Origin: Massilia kyonggiensis
GTDB lineage: Bacteria; Pseudomonadota; Gammaproteobacteria; Burkholderiales; Burkholderiaceae_D
Length of the DNA: 64,000 bases
Reading direction: 5' to 3'
Assembly: GCF_024756235.1 (NCBI RefSeq)
Contig: NZ_JANUGY010000008.1
Span: 406,023-470,022 of the forward strand
The notes under the pieces are model-generated. The model was not told the DNA's origin. It was given only the letters and a program-made list of their open reading frames with translations, and searched no databases. Shown here piece by piece: positions 7,434-15,955 of the stretch (positions within the stretch are counted from its first letter, which is position 1; each line of letters begins with the position of its first letter). The translations under genes and the position numbers were made by a program.

Positions 7434-9696
7434 TGTAATTTCTTCCTCGATAAGTCACTGTAAAACTGCGGGTTGCATCCGTTCCAACCGCGTCGTCGAG
7501 ATATCGTTCGACGTACACAGCGTACGACTGCCGCTCTGCAAATCCGTACCCGCCACCGTTGACCAGCACCGAGGCGCGGCCAACGGCGTCGGTCGTCACG
7601 CCCTGGTCGGCGGTACGATTGATATTCAACCGCCCGCCACCCGTGTTCTTGGACGTCCAGTAATAACCGGCCGAGTCGCAGGCATAAAACGGGGACGTCG
7701 CGATGTCGTTCGGATCGAACCGCGGATACCATAATCGGGCAGCTTGCGTCACATTTCCATGGCTGTCACGCGGATCTGCCCAGTAATGCGTGGACGTGTG
7801 CGTGATGCGGTCGTCGACATAGCGGTGATTGGCGCCCACTTGCGGAAAAGCGCGGTAGAGACCATAACTGTCGTAATTGCCGGCCCATGTAAGCTGCATC
7901 GCCCCCCTGCCATAGAACGCCTGGTAATACTGCATGGCGGGGGCTGGCCAGTACATCGTGCCGTTGCGGCGCCGCTGCTGGTGGGCGCGGCCGAGTTCCT
8001 CCATGGTGCGCCAAAGCGCCGTCTCGATGTACGTTTGCGCCAGAAAATGGATTTGCCGGGAGCGCGACACCATACCGAACTTGCGCATGGTTTTGTTGAG
8101 CGGCGTCGAATAGGGCTGCATCCGTGCCTGCGCGGTTGCCCATGGAATCGACGCGGCCTGCGCGGCGTTCGGGCCGGACCGCCGGGGCAGCAATTGCGTC
8201 AGCTCTTCCACGCTCAGCCACGTGCAACGCCGGAAATGACGCATGAATTCGAGCGGATGCCAATGCCATTGCGCGGCCTGCAGTGCTTCCGCATCGATGC
8301 AAAGCGCCGTGATATGGGCCTTGAGCTCCTCGAAGTCGGCGGGTTCGAGCGGTGTCGGATTTTCCGCGGATGCGGTTTTCAGCCATCCCCAGCGGGCGTC
8401 GATCGTCGCCGCATTCCACTCGGACGGAAATTTGCACACCGCCTTCGCCAAACGGGCTGCAATGGCGGCATCGTTCATGGCTGCCCGCGCTTCCTCCGGC
8501 GTCACCGAGCCGTCGCCATCGCTGTCGAGCCAGCCACGCAATGTCGCGGAATCGCAGCGGCTGTCGCCATCCGCCGCGTCATCCACGAGCGTCCATCCGC
8601 GCCAATCCGGCAAGTCCGCATCGCTGAACTTCCGGATCGCTTCCACATTCAGGTTGACCCAGCCGGTGCCGTTCGGATAGGCGATACGGCGCCAGTGCGG
8701 CACCGCGGCCGGTATCGCAACCTCGTCCGCGGTATTGACGCGGCGGCCGAATCGCAGCATTTCGAATACCGTGGTCTGGGCCGGCGCGGTCGCGGCTGGG
8801 AAAGCCTTGGCGATCGCCTTCGCGGATTCGAATAAACGATATTCGCCTTCTTCTTCACGCAGCGGTGCGGCCAGCTCGCGGCCATCGGCTTCGCGCGTCG
8901 TGACCACGAGATCGCCCCGGTCGTCCAGCGCGCCTTCGCCACCGGCATAGCACATCTCGACGATCAACGGCCGGTCGGTGGTGTAGACTGGATCCAACGC
9001 CACCAGTGGCGGCAATGGCGCCTTGGCATTCGGCTTCGGTGGCTGGCGATGCGCCGCCGTGAGATGCGGCACCGGCTGCGCCCCGAACACCCGGCTGCCG
9101 GCAGGGAGCAGGAAGTACATGGAACCGTACACGGCATCCGTGCGCCCGTCGCGCGTTCTCTCGACAGCGCCACCGGTGCGCCCCGCGAGCTTGCGCAGGT
9201 TGGCGTCGTCGCACACGATCTCGAAATGAATCTTGCGCTGCGTGCTCCCGTAGATCTGACCGGCCTGCCCGATCTCGTCCTTGCGAAACACGCGGCGTCC
9301 AACAGCAAGCTGGGGGTTCAATTGGGAGAGGTGCATGTACAGCGAAAAGAAGACGACTTCCTCGGCATTCGCACCGGTGCCGATGGCGGTCTGGTGGCGC
9401 ACCAGCGCGCAGCCGTTGTCCGTCCATCCGCGGTAGTTTTGCGGATGGTGCGGATCGTCGACGCGAGCGGCCGGCGCCCGCACGAACACGACCGTGCCGT
9501 CCGCTACGGCACGCACGCGCGCGGTACCGTTGCCGGCGGCCGGCGCCGTCAGGTGCACGCCGCCGTGCCATCCGAGCTGGAAACTCAAGGGGAAAGCGCC
9601 ATCGCCCGGCTGGCCGCAGATCATTGCGGAGGCCAGCCAGTCGTCTTCCGACTGATTCGCCTCACGCGTGGGCAGAAAAGGTGGACTGATCAACAT
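7396..9696 (-). CDS. T6SS peptidoglycan-hydrolase effector (M23-like, EF-hand, GH19-like domains)
   Basis: A 766-aa leaderless protein encoded 5 nt after vgrG, as expected for a VgrG-delivered cargo. The N-terminal 190 residues resemble an M23/LytM peptidase domain (WHGGVHLTAP, VRAVADGTVVFVRAP, YMHLSQL, KIHFEIV). The canonical HxGxD Asp is replaced by His and the first His of HxH by Lys, so zinc catalysis may be lost. A mid-region contains an SH3-like WRRIAYPNGTGWVNL and an EF-hand, DSDGDGSVTPEEA (about residue 390). The C-terminal third is GH19/lysozyme-like, with FLAQTYIETALWRTMEELG supplying the candidate acid and YYQAFYGRGAMQLTWAGNY matching the GH19 core. The predicted target is peptidoglycan of rival cells. 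The immunity gene overlaps its 3' end. Confidence 0.8.
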   Translation of the reverse strand: MLISPPFLPTREANQSEDDWLASAMICGQPGDGAFPLSFQLGWHGGVHLTAPAAGNGTARVRAVADGTVVFVRAPAARVDDPHHPQNYRGWTDNGCALVRHQTAIGTGANAEEVVFFSLYMHLSQLNPQLAVGRRVFRKDEIGQAGQIYGSTQRKIHFEIVCDDANLRKLAGRTGGAVERTRDGRTDAVYGSMYFLLPAGSRVFGAQPVPHLTAAHRQPPKPNAKAPLPPLVALDPVYTTDRPLIVEMCYAGGEGALDDRGDLVVTTREADGRELAAPLREEEGEYRLFESAKAIAKAFPAATAPAQTTVFEMLRFGRRVNTADEVAIPAAVPHWRRIAYPNGTGWVNLNVEAIRKFSDADLPDWRGWTLVDDAADGDSRCDSATLRGWLDSDGDGSVTPEEARAAMNDAAIAARLAKAVCKFPSEWNAATIDARWGWLKTASAENPTPLEPADFEELKAHITALCIDAEALQAAQWHWHPLEFMRHFRRCTWLSVEELTQLLPRRSGPNAAQAASIPWATAQARMQPYSTPLNKTMRKFGMVSRSRQIHFLAQTYIETALWRTMEELGRAHQQRRRNGTMYWPAPAMQYYQAFYGRGAMQLTWAGNYDSYGLYRAFPQVGANHRYVDDRITHTSTHYWADPRDSHGNVTQAARLWYPRFDPNDIATSPFYACDSAGYYWTSKNTGGGRLNINRTADQGVTTDAVGRASVLVNGGGYGFAERQSYAVYVERYLDDAVGTDATRSFTVTYRGRNYNVYVDFTPQRPR

Positions 9697-9701
9697 GGTG
9701 A

Positions 9702-12506
9702 CTACAAAGAGAATGGATAGCTGCGTTTCGGCGTGTACGGTGCGGCGGGCAGCAAAGGCAGTTCGACATCCGTCCGCTCAGGGCCGCTGAAGCTCTTCTT
9801 CCCCGCATGCACGGCAATCTTCCCCGGACACTGCACCGTAATATTCCCGCCCTCGATGGTGATGTTCGCCCCATCCGCCGTCGACAAGCTGATCCGCTTC
9901 GCCGCCGCCCAATCCACGTGCGCATTCGCACTGACCACATGCACGTCATGGCGCGCCTGCACATCGAGCGTCCCGGCCTGCGCCTGCACGTCGACCGCAT
10001 CCTGCGCCGCGATCATCTGCAGGCCGACGCCGCCCTCGCCCACCTTCACGGCACCGGCCAGCATGCCGATCGCCTGCCCGGTATGCGCACGCAACGCACC
10101 GCCCGTGACGAACTGCGTATCCTGCCCGCTCATCAAACTGACCGTCTCGCCATTGGACAGCTGCACGGCATCCGCCGCCGTCACGCCCAGCCCGGCCTTC
10201 GCCGACACGGCGATCACGGGCGCGGCCACGTGCGGCAGCTTGTCGTCGCCCGATGCGGCGCCATCCAGCGCCACCGTGCCGGCCACCGCATTCAACATGG
10301 CCTGCAACGGCGCCGCCTTCGCATCCAACGCACTGGCGCCGGCCTTCGTCGCGCCGAGGTGCGCAGCCAAGGCCACGGTCTTGTGCGTCGCCGCCGCCTC
10401 GCTGAACGTCTCGCCCAGCTTGACGGCCTGTTTCAGCAGCGCGATGCCCGCCACGTTGTCGCCCGCCGGGTCGCGTGACGATGTGTCGTGCTCGATGCGG
10501 TAGCTCGACACGAGCAAACCCGCGCCCGCGCGCAGCGCACCGTAGGCGTCCGTGCGCAGTTCGGCGCCCTGCCCGCGCAGGCTGCCGCGGTAGTTGTCCG
10601 CGCCGTGGATCAGGTGGCCCAGGTTCAGTTCCGTCGCCGCGTGCGTCGTGCGCAGCTGGACGCGGCCTTGCGCGTCGGTGTCGTCGAACAGCAGCTGGTT
10701 GTAGCCCGCGCCGCCGAATTCCTTCGTGCGCACGCCCCACTGGGCCGCGGCGTTGCGGTGGCCGGCCGGCGCGGCCGAGGCGCCGTGCCACACGGGGCTG
10801 TTGCCGCCTGCGAGGTTGCCCTGGCCGGACGTTGCGTGATCATGCGCCGCATCGAACGGATCGGTGCCCGCATCGCGGTGCTCGCCGCCCGGCGTCGGCG
10901 TGACGCCGCCTTCGCCCTGGCCGTTGTACAAGGCGCCAACGATGATCGGGCGGTCGATGTCGTTCTCGATGAACTGGACGATGACTTCCTGCCCGATCCG
11001 CGGCAGGAACTGGCTGCCGATGCCGCCGCCCGCCAGGCGCTGCGCCACGCGCACCCAGCAGGTGGCGTCGCCGCCGTCCTGCCAGTGGAAGCGGATGCGC
11101 ACGCGGCCCAGGCGGTCGCAATACAGTTCGTCGGCACCGCGCGGGGTGTCGCTGCCGTCGGCGCCCACGACGATCGCGCTCTGGGCGCCCGCCGCCGTCG
11201 GACGCGGATGACTGCGGCTGTCGCTGCCGTCCAATTGCGGTCGCCACACGACGTCGGCGGCGACGGCTTCGAAGCAGTTCGCGTAGCCGGCCGCGCGTGC
11301 CTGCGCGAGCGCCAGCCCGAAGTCTTCCGGCAAGTCGCCGCGCAGGGTTTCTTCCAGCAGTTCGGGAATGGGGCCGAACAACTCGGCCAACGCCTCCTGT
11401 GCCCGCGTCGGCAGGTTGTTCACGCCGACGCTCGTCACGCGCAGGATCGTAAACGGCGCCGCCGCGCCGAGCGCGCCCACCGGGGCGCCGGTCACCGTCA
11501 GGCGCGTGCCCGCCCGGAGGGTGCGCAGGGTCGAGCGGCCGCGCCACAACTGGCTGCGCGCCTCGCGCGCCTCCATCTGCAGGTCGGCGTAGCGGCGGGC
11601 GTCGGCGCTGTCGGCAAACGCATACTGGCCGGGCGTGTCGAACGATTCCAGCCGCGGCAGGCTGCCGTTCGACAGCCGCGACGGCGAGTTCGCGGCCACG
11701 GCCTGCTTGCTCTTGTAGTCGTAACTGAGCAGCGTGACGGCGGACGCGCCGACGCTGCGCAGCGCCGCCAGCGCCTGCACGCTGTCGCTTTTTTCGCGCG
11801 CGTGCGCGCCATGGAAACGCGCGCCGCCCGCGGCGATGCTCGGGTCGTCCGCCACGGCGGATGCGTCGCGGCTGTCCGCGAACAGTACCATGCGCGGGCC
11901 ATCTTCGGACTGTTCGAAGCGCCAGGCCAGTCCCTCTTCCGCGAGCAGCCGCTCGACGAACGCGTGGTCCGACTCGCGGTACTGGCAGCAGTAGCTGCGC
12001 GGATTGGCGGCCTCCATGCAGGGGCCGACCTCGTCGCTCCAGCGCCAGCGCGCCGCGGGCGCGTAGGCGGAGAAAACGTCGTCGACGATGTCGGTGACGG
12101 ACTTGTCCTGCCACACGCGGCTGTTGCGCACGTGGGCCAGGCGCCTCACCCAGTGCGCGATGCGCACGCGGTAGCGTGCCAGGCCGCCGTCGCTGCCCAG
12201 TTGCGCGGCCGCGCAGATCTCGCCGGCGAAATCGGCCCGCGTGCCGTCCGCCAGGGTGACTTCGAGGGCGGCCGGCAGGCCCAGCAGCGAGGATGGATCG
12301 AGCGCGGCACTCGTCGACAGCGCGATCACGTCGCGTATGCCAAGCCCCTGCACCGCATCGTCGGCGACGAACGCTTCGACCAGCAGTTCACCGCCCGGCA
12401 GATCCGAATCGCCGTCCCCTATCCGTAAGGCGTACAAGCGCGTGACGCTGTCGAATCCGGCAAGGGCGGCCAGCGCTTCCAGCGCCTGGGTCATCGATTG
12501 CTGCAA
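9702..12506 (-). CDS. vgrG: type VI secretion spike protein VgrG
   Basis: A 934-aa VgrG, which forms the trimeric needle tip of the T6SS. The gp27-like N-terminal half includes WVRRLAHVRNSRVWQDKSVTDIVDDVF. The gp5-like OB domain at about 450-535 has LYCDRLGRVRIRFHWQDGG, then SQFLPRIGQEVIVQFIENDI and RPIIVGALYNGQGEGG. The beta-prism follows (YNQLLFDDTDAQGRVQLRTTH), then a long DUF2345 extension (about 690-905). The gene is read here from TTG at 12506, because GGAGAG lies 8 nt before it; the in-frame ATG four codons later (12494) has no ribosome site. The effector and immunity genes follow in the same direction, and a PAAR gene is divergent. Confidence 0.96.
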   Translation of the reverse strand: MQQSMTQALEALAALAGFDSVTRLYALRIGDGDSDLPGGELLVEAFVADDAVQGLGIRDVIALSTSAALDPSSLLGLPAALEVTLADGTRADFAGEICAAAQLGSDGGLARYRVRIAHWVRRLAHVRNSRVWQDKSVTDIVDDVFSAYAPAARWRWSDEVGPCMEAANPRSYCCQYRESDHAFVERLLAEEGLAWRFEQSEDGPRMVLFADSRDASAVADDPSIAAGGARFHGAHAREKSDSVQALAALRSVGASAVTLLSYDYKSKQAVAANSPSRLSNGSLPRLESFDTPGQYAFADSADARRYADLQMEAREARSQLWRGRSTLRTLRAGTRLTVTGAPVGALGAAAPFTILRVTSVGVNNLPTRAQEALAELFGPIPELLEETLRGDLPEDFGLALAQARAAGYANCFEAVAADVVWRPQLDGSDSRSHPRPTAAGAQSAIVVGADGSDTPRGADELYCDRLGRVRIRFHWQDGGDATCWVRVAQRLAGGGIGSQFLPRIGQEVIVQFIENDIDRPIIVGALYNGQGEGGVTPTPGGEHRDAGTDPFDAAHDHATSGQGNLAGGNSPVWHGASAAPAGHRNAAAQWGVRTKEFGGAGYNQLLFDDTDAQGRVQLRTTHAATELNLGHLIHGADNYRGSLRGQGAELRTDAYGALRAGAGLLVSSYRIEHDTSSRDPAGDNVAGIALLKQAVKLGETFSEAAATHKTVALAAHLGATKAGASALDAKAAPLQAMLNAVAGTVALDGAASGDDKLPHVAAPVIAVSAKAGLGVTAADAVQLSNGETVSLMSGQDTQFVTGGALRAHTGQAIGMLAGAVKVGEGGVGLQMIAAQDAVDVQAQAGTLDVQARHDVHVVSANAHVDWAAAKRISLSTADGANITIEGGNITVQCPGKIAVHAGKKSFSGPERTDVELPLLPAAPYTPKRSYPFSL

Positions 12507-12610
12507 GACACACTCTCCAACTCATCCATACTTAACAAACTTAACTTTACGCTAATCGCGAGCGCTACGCTATAGCCTGAAAGAAACTGTATAACTGTTA
12601 CAAACCGTGA

Positions 12611-12639
12611 TTAAGAACACTGTTTTGCCCAGCTATAAT
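12611..12639 (+). promoter_or_regulatory. candidate promoter of the PAAR-TagF operon
   Basis: A perfect TATAAT (12634-12639) is preceded at 17 bp by TTAAGA (12611-12616; 4 of 6 consensus). It lies in the AT-rich divergent gap between vgrG and the PAAR gene, 67 bp before the PAAR start codon. Confidence 0.45.
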
Positions 12640-12706
12640 GCGGGAAAAATATTGTCTGCATGTAACATTACATGCTGAACATTTGTAACGGTGACGGAAG
12701 AAAAGC

Positions 12707-12970
12707 ATGGCAGGACCATTGATCGTATTGGGTGACAGGACATCGCACGGCGGCAGCGTGATTGAAGCGTCGACGCTGAGCGATTGCGACGGCAAGGGCA
12801 TCGCGCGCGTGGGCGACATGACCGTGTGTCCGCGCCACGGCCGCTCCCCCATCGTCAGCGGCGACACCACCTTCATCGTCGACGGCAAGGCCGCCGCCCG
12901 CCATGGCGACAAGGCCGGCTGCGGCGCCACGCTGATCGCCGGCCAGCAGGCGACGGTCGATCATGTGTAA
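12707..12970 (+). CDS. PAAR-domain T6SS spike-tip protein
   Basis: An 87-aa protein made of a single PAAR domain (LGDRTSHGGSVIEAS, GKGIARVGDMTVCPRHGRSPI, GKAAARHGDKAGCGATLI). It should form the metal-stabilised cone that sharpens the VgrG spike. The His and Cys pattern needed for zinc is present. GGAAG lies 7 nt before the ATG. It is divergent from vgrG and heads a short operon with an unknown membrane protein and TagF. Confidence 0.93.
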   Translation: MAGPLIVLGDRTSHGGSVIEASTLSDCDGKGIARVGDMTVCPRHGRSPIVSGDTTFIVDGKAAARHGDKAGCGATLIAGQQATVDHV

Positions 12971-13006
12971 CCCGCGCCACCGCAGCCGCATGCGGAGACG
13001 TACCTG

Positions 13007-14356
13007 ATGGGCACATGGATCCGCGGCGGCATCCTGACGATGCTGACGTTTGGCGCCTTCTGGGGTGGCGCCATCTTCACCTGGCGCGGCACCGACCGCG
13101 CACCATCCACGTCCGACCTTGTCACGTACCTGGTCGCGCTGCCGCTCGCCGTGCTGGCCGCCATGGTGCTGGTCCGGCGATTCGCGAGGCCGCAACCGGC
13201 AGCCGACGCCGCCGCGCCGGCTGCCGATGCCGTTCCTGCTCCCGCAACCGCCGCGCGCCTGCCCGCGCTGGCGCTGGTCGATGCGGCCGTGCGCACGCGC
13301 CACGGCGATTCGGTCGATGAACTGGCCGGCGCCATCGATGCGCAGCGCGCCCGCCCCGACCTCGACCCCGACCTCGTCGACGACGCCGGCTATCCCGCGA
13401 TGACCGTACGCGTGCCGTCCGCCGGCGGCGCCGCGTGGCGGACCGAGGCCGAGCCTTGGCTCGCCGCACAGGGCCAATCGGACGTCCATTTCAATGAAGC
13501 ACACTGGCGCGCCCTCGAACTGGCGAGCGCCGTCGTGAGCGAACTTGCCGACGCCGCGGCACTGGCCGCCGTCGACGACGCGTTGCTGCGCATCGTGCCC
13601 CTGGCCCCCGGCGACTGGACCGCCGCCCAGCGGACGGCGGCCGGCGCGTGGTTCGTCCACGTCGCCGCGCAGGCCGGCTGGGCCGCGGACAAGATCGCGG
13701 TCAGCCCCGCCCCGCCGGGCGAACCCGCGGCCGCCGCCAGCGCCCTGCTGTCGGTGCTGGCCGGCCAGACGAACAACGATCCGGCATTGACCATCCTGCT
13801 CGCCTTCGATTCGCGCCTCGACCAGGCGGCCGTCGACCGGATGGCGGCCGACGGCACCCTGTTCTCCGCCGCCCATCCGCAGGGACTGGTGCCGGGCGAA
13901 GGCGCCGCCGGACTCCTGCTGGCCGATACCGCGTATGCGGCGCCGACACTGCAGGCGGCAAGCACCACGCGCGGCACATCGGCCGACGCCACCCCGCGCA
14001 TCGACGCCGCGGACCTGCGCCGGCTGGCGGAACGGGTGCTGGCCGAAACGGCCGTCGACGCCGCCAACGTGTCCGCCCTGTTCGCGGACGCCGACCACCG
14101 CAGCAACCGCGTCCTCGAAGCGATGGCACTGGCCCACGACGACCTGCCGCACCTCGATGCAGGTATCGACGTGCGGACCACCGGGCCGGCCTGCGGACAG
14201 TGCGGCGCCGTGCCCTTCCTGGCCGCGCTCGCGCTGGCCCGCCGCCAGGCGCTGGACGGCGCGGGCGCCGTCCTGTGCGTCGGGAATGCCGATCCGGTCC
14301 ATCGCAGTGTCGCCCTGGTCCGCGCGGCCAGTGCCGCCGCTTCTGCCGCCGCCTGA
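13007..14356 (+). CDS. T6SS-associated membrane protein of unknown function
   Basis: A 449-aa protein with two N-terminal transmembrane segments (GGILTMLTFGAFWGGAIF and LVTYLVALPLAVLAAMVLV). A Pro/Ala-rich linker and a large cytoplasmic domain of about 370 residues follow. The domain has alternating strands and helices, including LTILLAFDSRLDQAAVDRM, LVPGEGAAGLLLADTAYA and GAVLCVGNADPVHRSVALVRA; the last two segments are faintly reminiscent of thiolase/ketosynthase folds. I do not recognise a named family. It sits between PAAR and TagF; its stop overlaps the TagF start (TGATG), which points to a T6SS accessory or regulatory role. GGAG precedes the ATG by 9 nt. Confidence 0.7.
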   Translation: MGTWIRGGILTMLTFGAFWGGAIFTWRGTDRAPSTSDLVTYLVALPLAVLAAMVLVRRFARPQPAADAAAPAADAVPAPATAARLPALALVDAAVRTRHGDSVDELAGAIDAQRARPDLDPDLVDDAGYPAMTVRVPSAGGAAWRTEAEPWLAAQGQSDVHFNEAHWRALELASAVVSELADAAALAAVDDALLRIVPLAPGDWTAAQRTAAGAWFVHVAAQAGWAADKIAVSPAPPGEPAAAASALLSVLAGQTNNDPALTILLAFDSRLDQAAVDRMAADGTLFSAAHPQGLVPGEGAAGLLLADTAYAAPTLQAASTTRGTSADATPRIDAADLRRLAERVLAETAVDAANVSALFADADHRSNRVLEAMALAHDDLPHLDAGIDVRTTGPACGQCGAVPFLAALALARRQALDGAGAVLCVGNADPVHRSVALVRAASAAASAAA

Positions 14357-15342
14357 TGAGTCTCGCGTCCACCCACGTGTCGATCGGCTACTTCGGCAAG
14401 ATCCCGAGCCGCGGCGACTTCGTCAAGGGTTCCGACAACCCGGCGCTCGTCAAGCTGCTGGACGACTGGCTCGCGCGCGCGATGGACCTCATGACGGCGG
14501 ACGCACACTGGAAGGCGAATTACGACGCAGTCTCCCCGCTGCATTTCGTCATCACGGGTCCGCGCCGCCGGCATGCGGTCGCCGGCCACATCGTGGCGAG
14601 CAGCGACGCGTCAGGACGCCGCTTCCCGTTCCTCATGATGGGCATGCTCGACGTGGCCGAGCCGGGCGTGTTCGTCCCGTCCGCGCCATTGCTGCTGGCC
14701 CGCTTGTGGAACCGCCTGGAGTCGCTCAGCCAGGGGGTGACGGCGGCCGCCGACGCCGATGCGCCGCTCCGTGCGGCGGCCGGCCACGTCGTCGAACTCG
14801 ACCTGCGCGCGGATGCCCACGCGGCGGCATTTGCCGACTTCGTCGAGCTGCAATCGCTCGACACGCTGCAGGCGCTGCTGGCGCAGGACGGCTACGCGGG
14901 CTCGGTGCGCCGGGTGCTGCTGGCGCTGGGCATGCTGCTGCAGCCGGTCCTGGCCAGCAGCGCGAGCCGGCTGGAGAAAAGCCTCGTGCTGCCGCTGCCG
15001 GCCGATCCGCTGTATCGCGGCCTCGTCGGCGCCTACTGGATGCATGCGATCGCGCCGTTCCTCGCGCGCGCCGATTTCGAGCTCGCGCTGTTCGTCACGC
15101 GCATCGGCGCACGACCGCGCCTCGTGCTCGGTTTCGGCGGCGCGTCGGCGCACACGCTGCAGGCGATCATGGATCCGCAAGCCGCCAGCGAGCGCCACAT
15201 CGCGTTCGATGACCTGGACTGGATCGAAGACCAGGTGGACACGGACTATGCCGTCGCCAAGGTGTCCAGGCACCTGAAGCGGTCCGGCGTCTCGCTCAAG
15301 TCCGCGCTGGACGCATTGTGTGCGGCATTCATCGGCACCTGA
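14356..15342 (+). CDS. tagF: TagF-domain T6SS regulatory protein
   Basis: A 328-aa protein beginning with the TagF signature IGYFGKIPSRGDFVKGSDN, followed by LDDWLARAM and PLHFVITGP (PF09867-type domain). The characterised TagF of Pseudomonas aeruginosa is a post-translational repressor of T6SS assembly, acting with the Fha protein. The C-terminal half (LEKSLVLPLPADPLYRGLVGAYW and beyond) is an extension also present in many betaproteobacterial homologues. The ATG overlaps the stop of the preceding membrane-protein gene, which implies translational coupling. No T6SS core genes (tss) are in the window, so the machine is encoded elsewhere. Confidence 0.9.
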   Translation: MSLASTHVSIGYFGKIPSRGDFVKGSDNPALVKLLDDWLARAMDLMTADAHWKANYDAVSPLHFVITGPRRRHAVAGHIVASSDASGRRFPFLMMGMLDVAEPGVFVPSAPLLLARLWNRLESLSQGVTAAADADAPLRAAAGHVVELDLRADAHAAAFADFVELQSLDTLQALLAQDGYAGSVRRVLLALGMLLQPVLASSASRLEKSLVLPLPADPLYRGLVGAYWMHAIAPFLARADFELALFVTRIGARPRLVLGFGGASAHTLQAIMDPQAASERHIAFDDLDWIEDQVDTDYAVAKVSRHLKRSGVSLKSALDALCAAFIGT

Positions 15343-15382
15343 ACGCGGGGCCGTTCCGGCGACATTGGATAATGGAGAACCG

Positions 15383-15939
15383 ATGAAATCGGTTGGTATT
15401 GTATTGTTGTCCTGTGCTGCGGCCTCGCGGATGCCGCCGACACGCCGGAATTTTATGTGCTTGACGTGCGCCATACCGGCGAAGCCGTGCTGCACGCGAA
15501 CACCGACCATATCCCGAAAGCGGACCAGCAATACGTGCTGGCGGACACGGGTACGGTCAACTGCTGCTTCCGGTTCGGCACGAAACCCGGCATGCGCAAG
15601 CCTTCGATCAGGATCGACGAAGACGCCCCGCCACTGGCCTCGTCGATCGGCGAAGAAACGTATCAGTTCCCCGGTTATCTGACGGCGCAGCCCGGTGCCG
15701 GAAAGCGCGCCGCGAGCGATATGCTGGCCTTTGGCGTCGTCGGCATGGCGGGCGTGACCGCGAAGGGGAAAAATACGTATGAAGTCGCATTAGCCGGCGG
15801 CAGCAAGCCATTGGTCGTGCGGAAGTGCCTGGGCGCCGAAGGCGTCAATTTTCGGCTTTATCGCACCTTGGCCGATAAAAAGCCGTTCGTAGCGTACTAC
15901 TTTGCGCTTGGGTACGATACGACACCCGATTGCCATTGA
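15383..15939 (+). pseudogene. exported protein of unknown function, frameshifted by a 5-bp tandem duplication
   Basis: The coding frame carrying the mature protein (DTPEFYVLDVRHTGEAVLHA ... FALGYDTTPDCH, about 170 aa) has no start codon of its own. The ATG at 15383, with GGAG upstream, starts a signal peptide (MKSVGIVLLSC) in another frame. Between them TATTG is repeated directly at 15397-15401 and 15402-15406. Removing one copy fuses the frames perfectly to MKSVGIVVLCCGLADAADTP, a normal signal peptide. The gene is therefore disrupted by a pentanucleotide duplication, or it is phase-variable. An internal ATG at 15457 would give only a leaderless 160-aa product. The function is unknown; it lies downstream of tagF and could be an immunity or envelope protein. 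Confidence 0.65.
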
Positions 15940-15955
15940 ACCAGCGTACGCTACG

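Noticed and set aside
10488..12428. A 646-codon plus-strand frame opposite vgrG
   Set aside because: Antisense shadow; the minus strand carries clear VgrG motifs.
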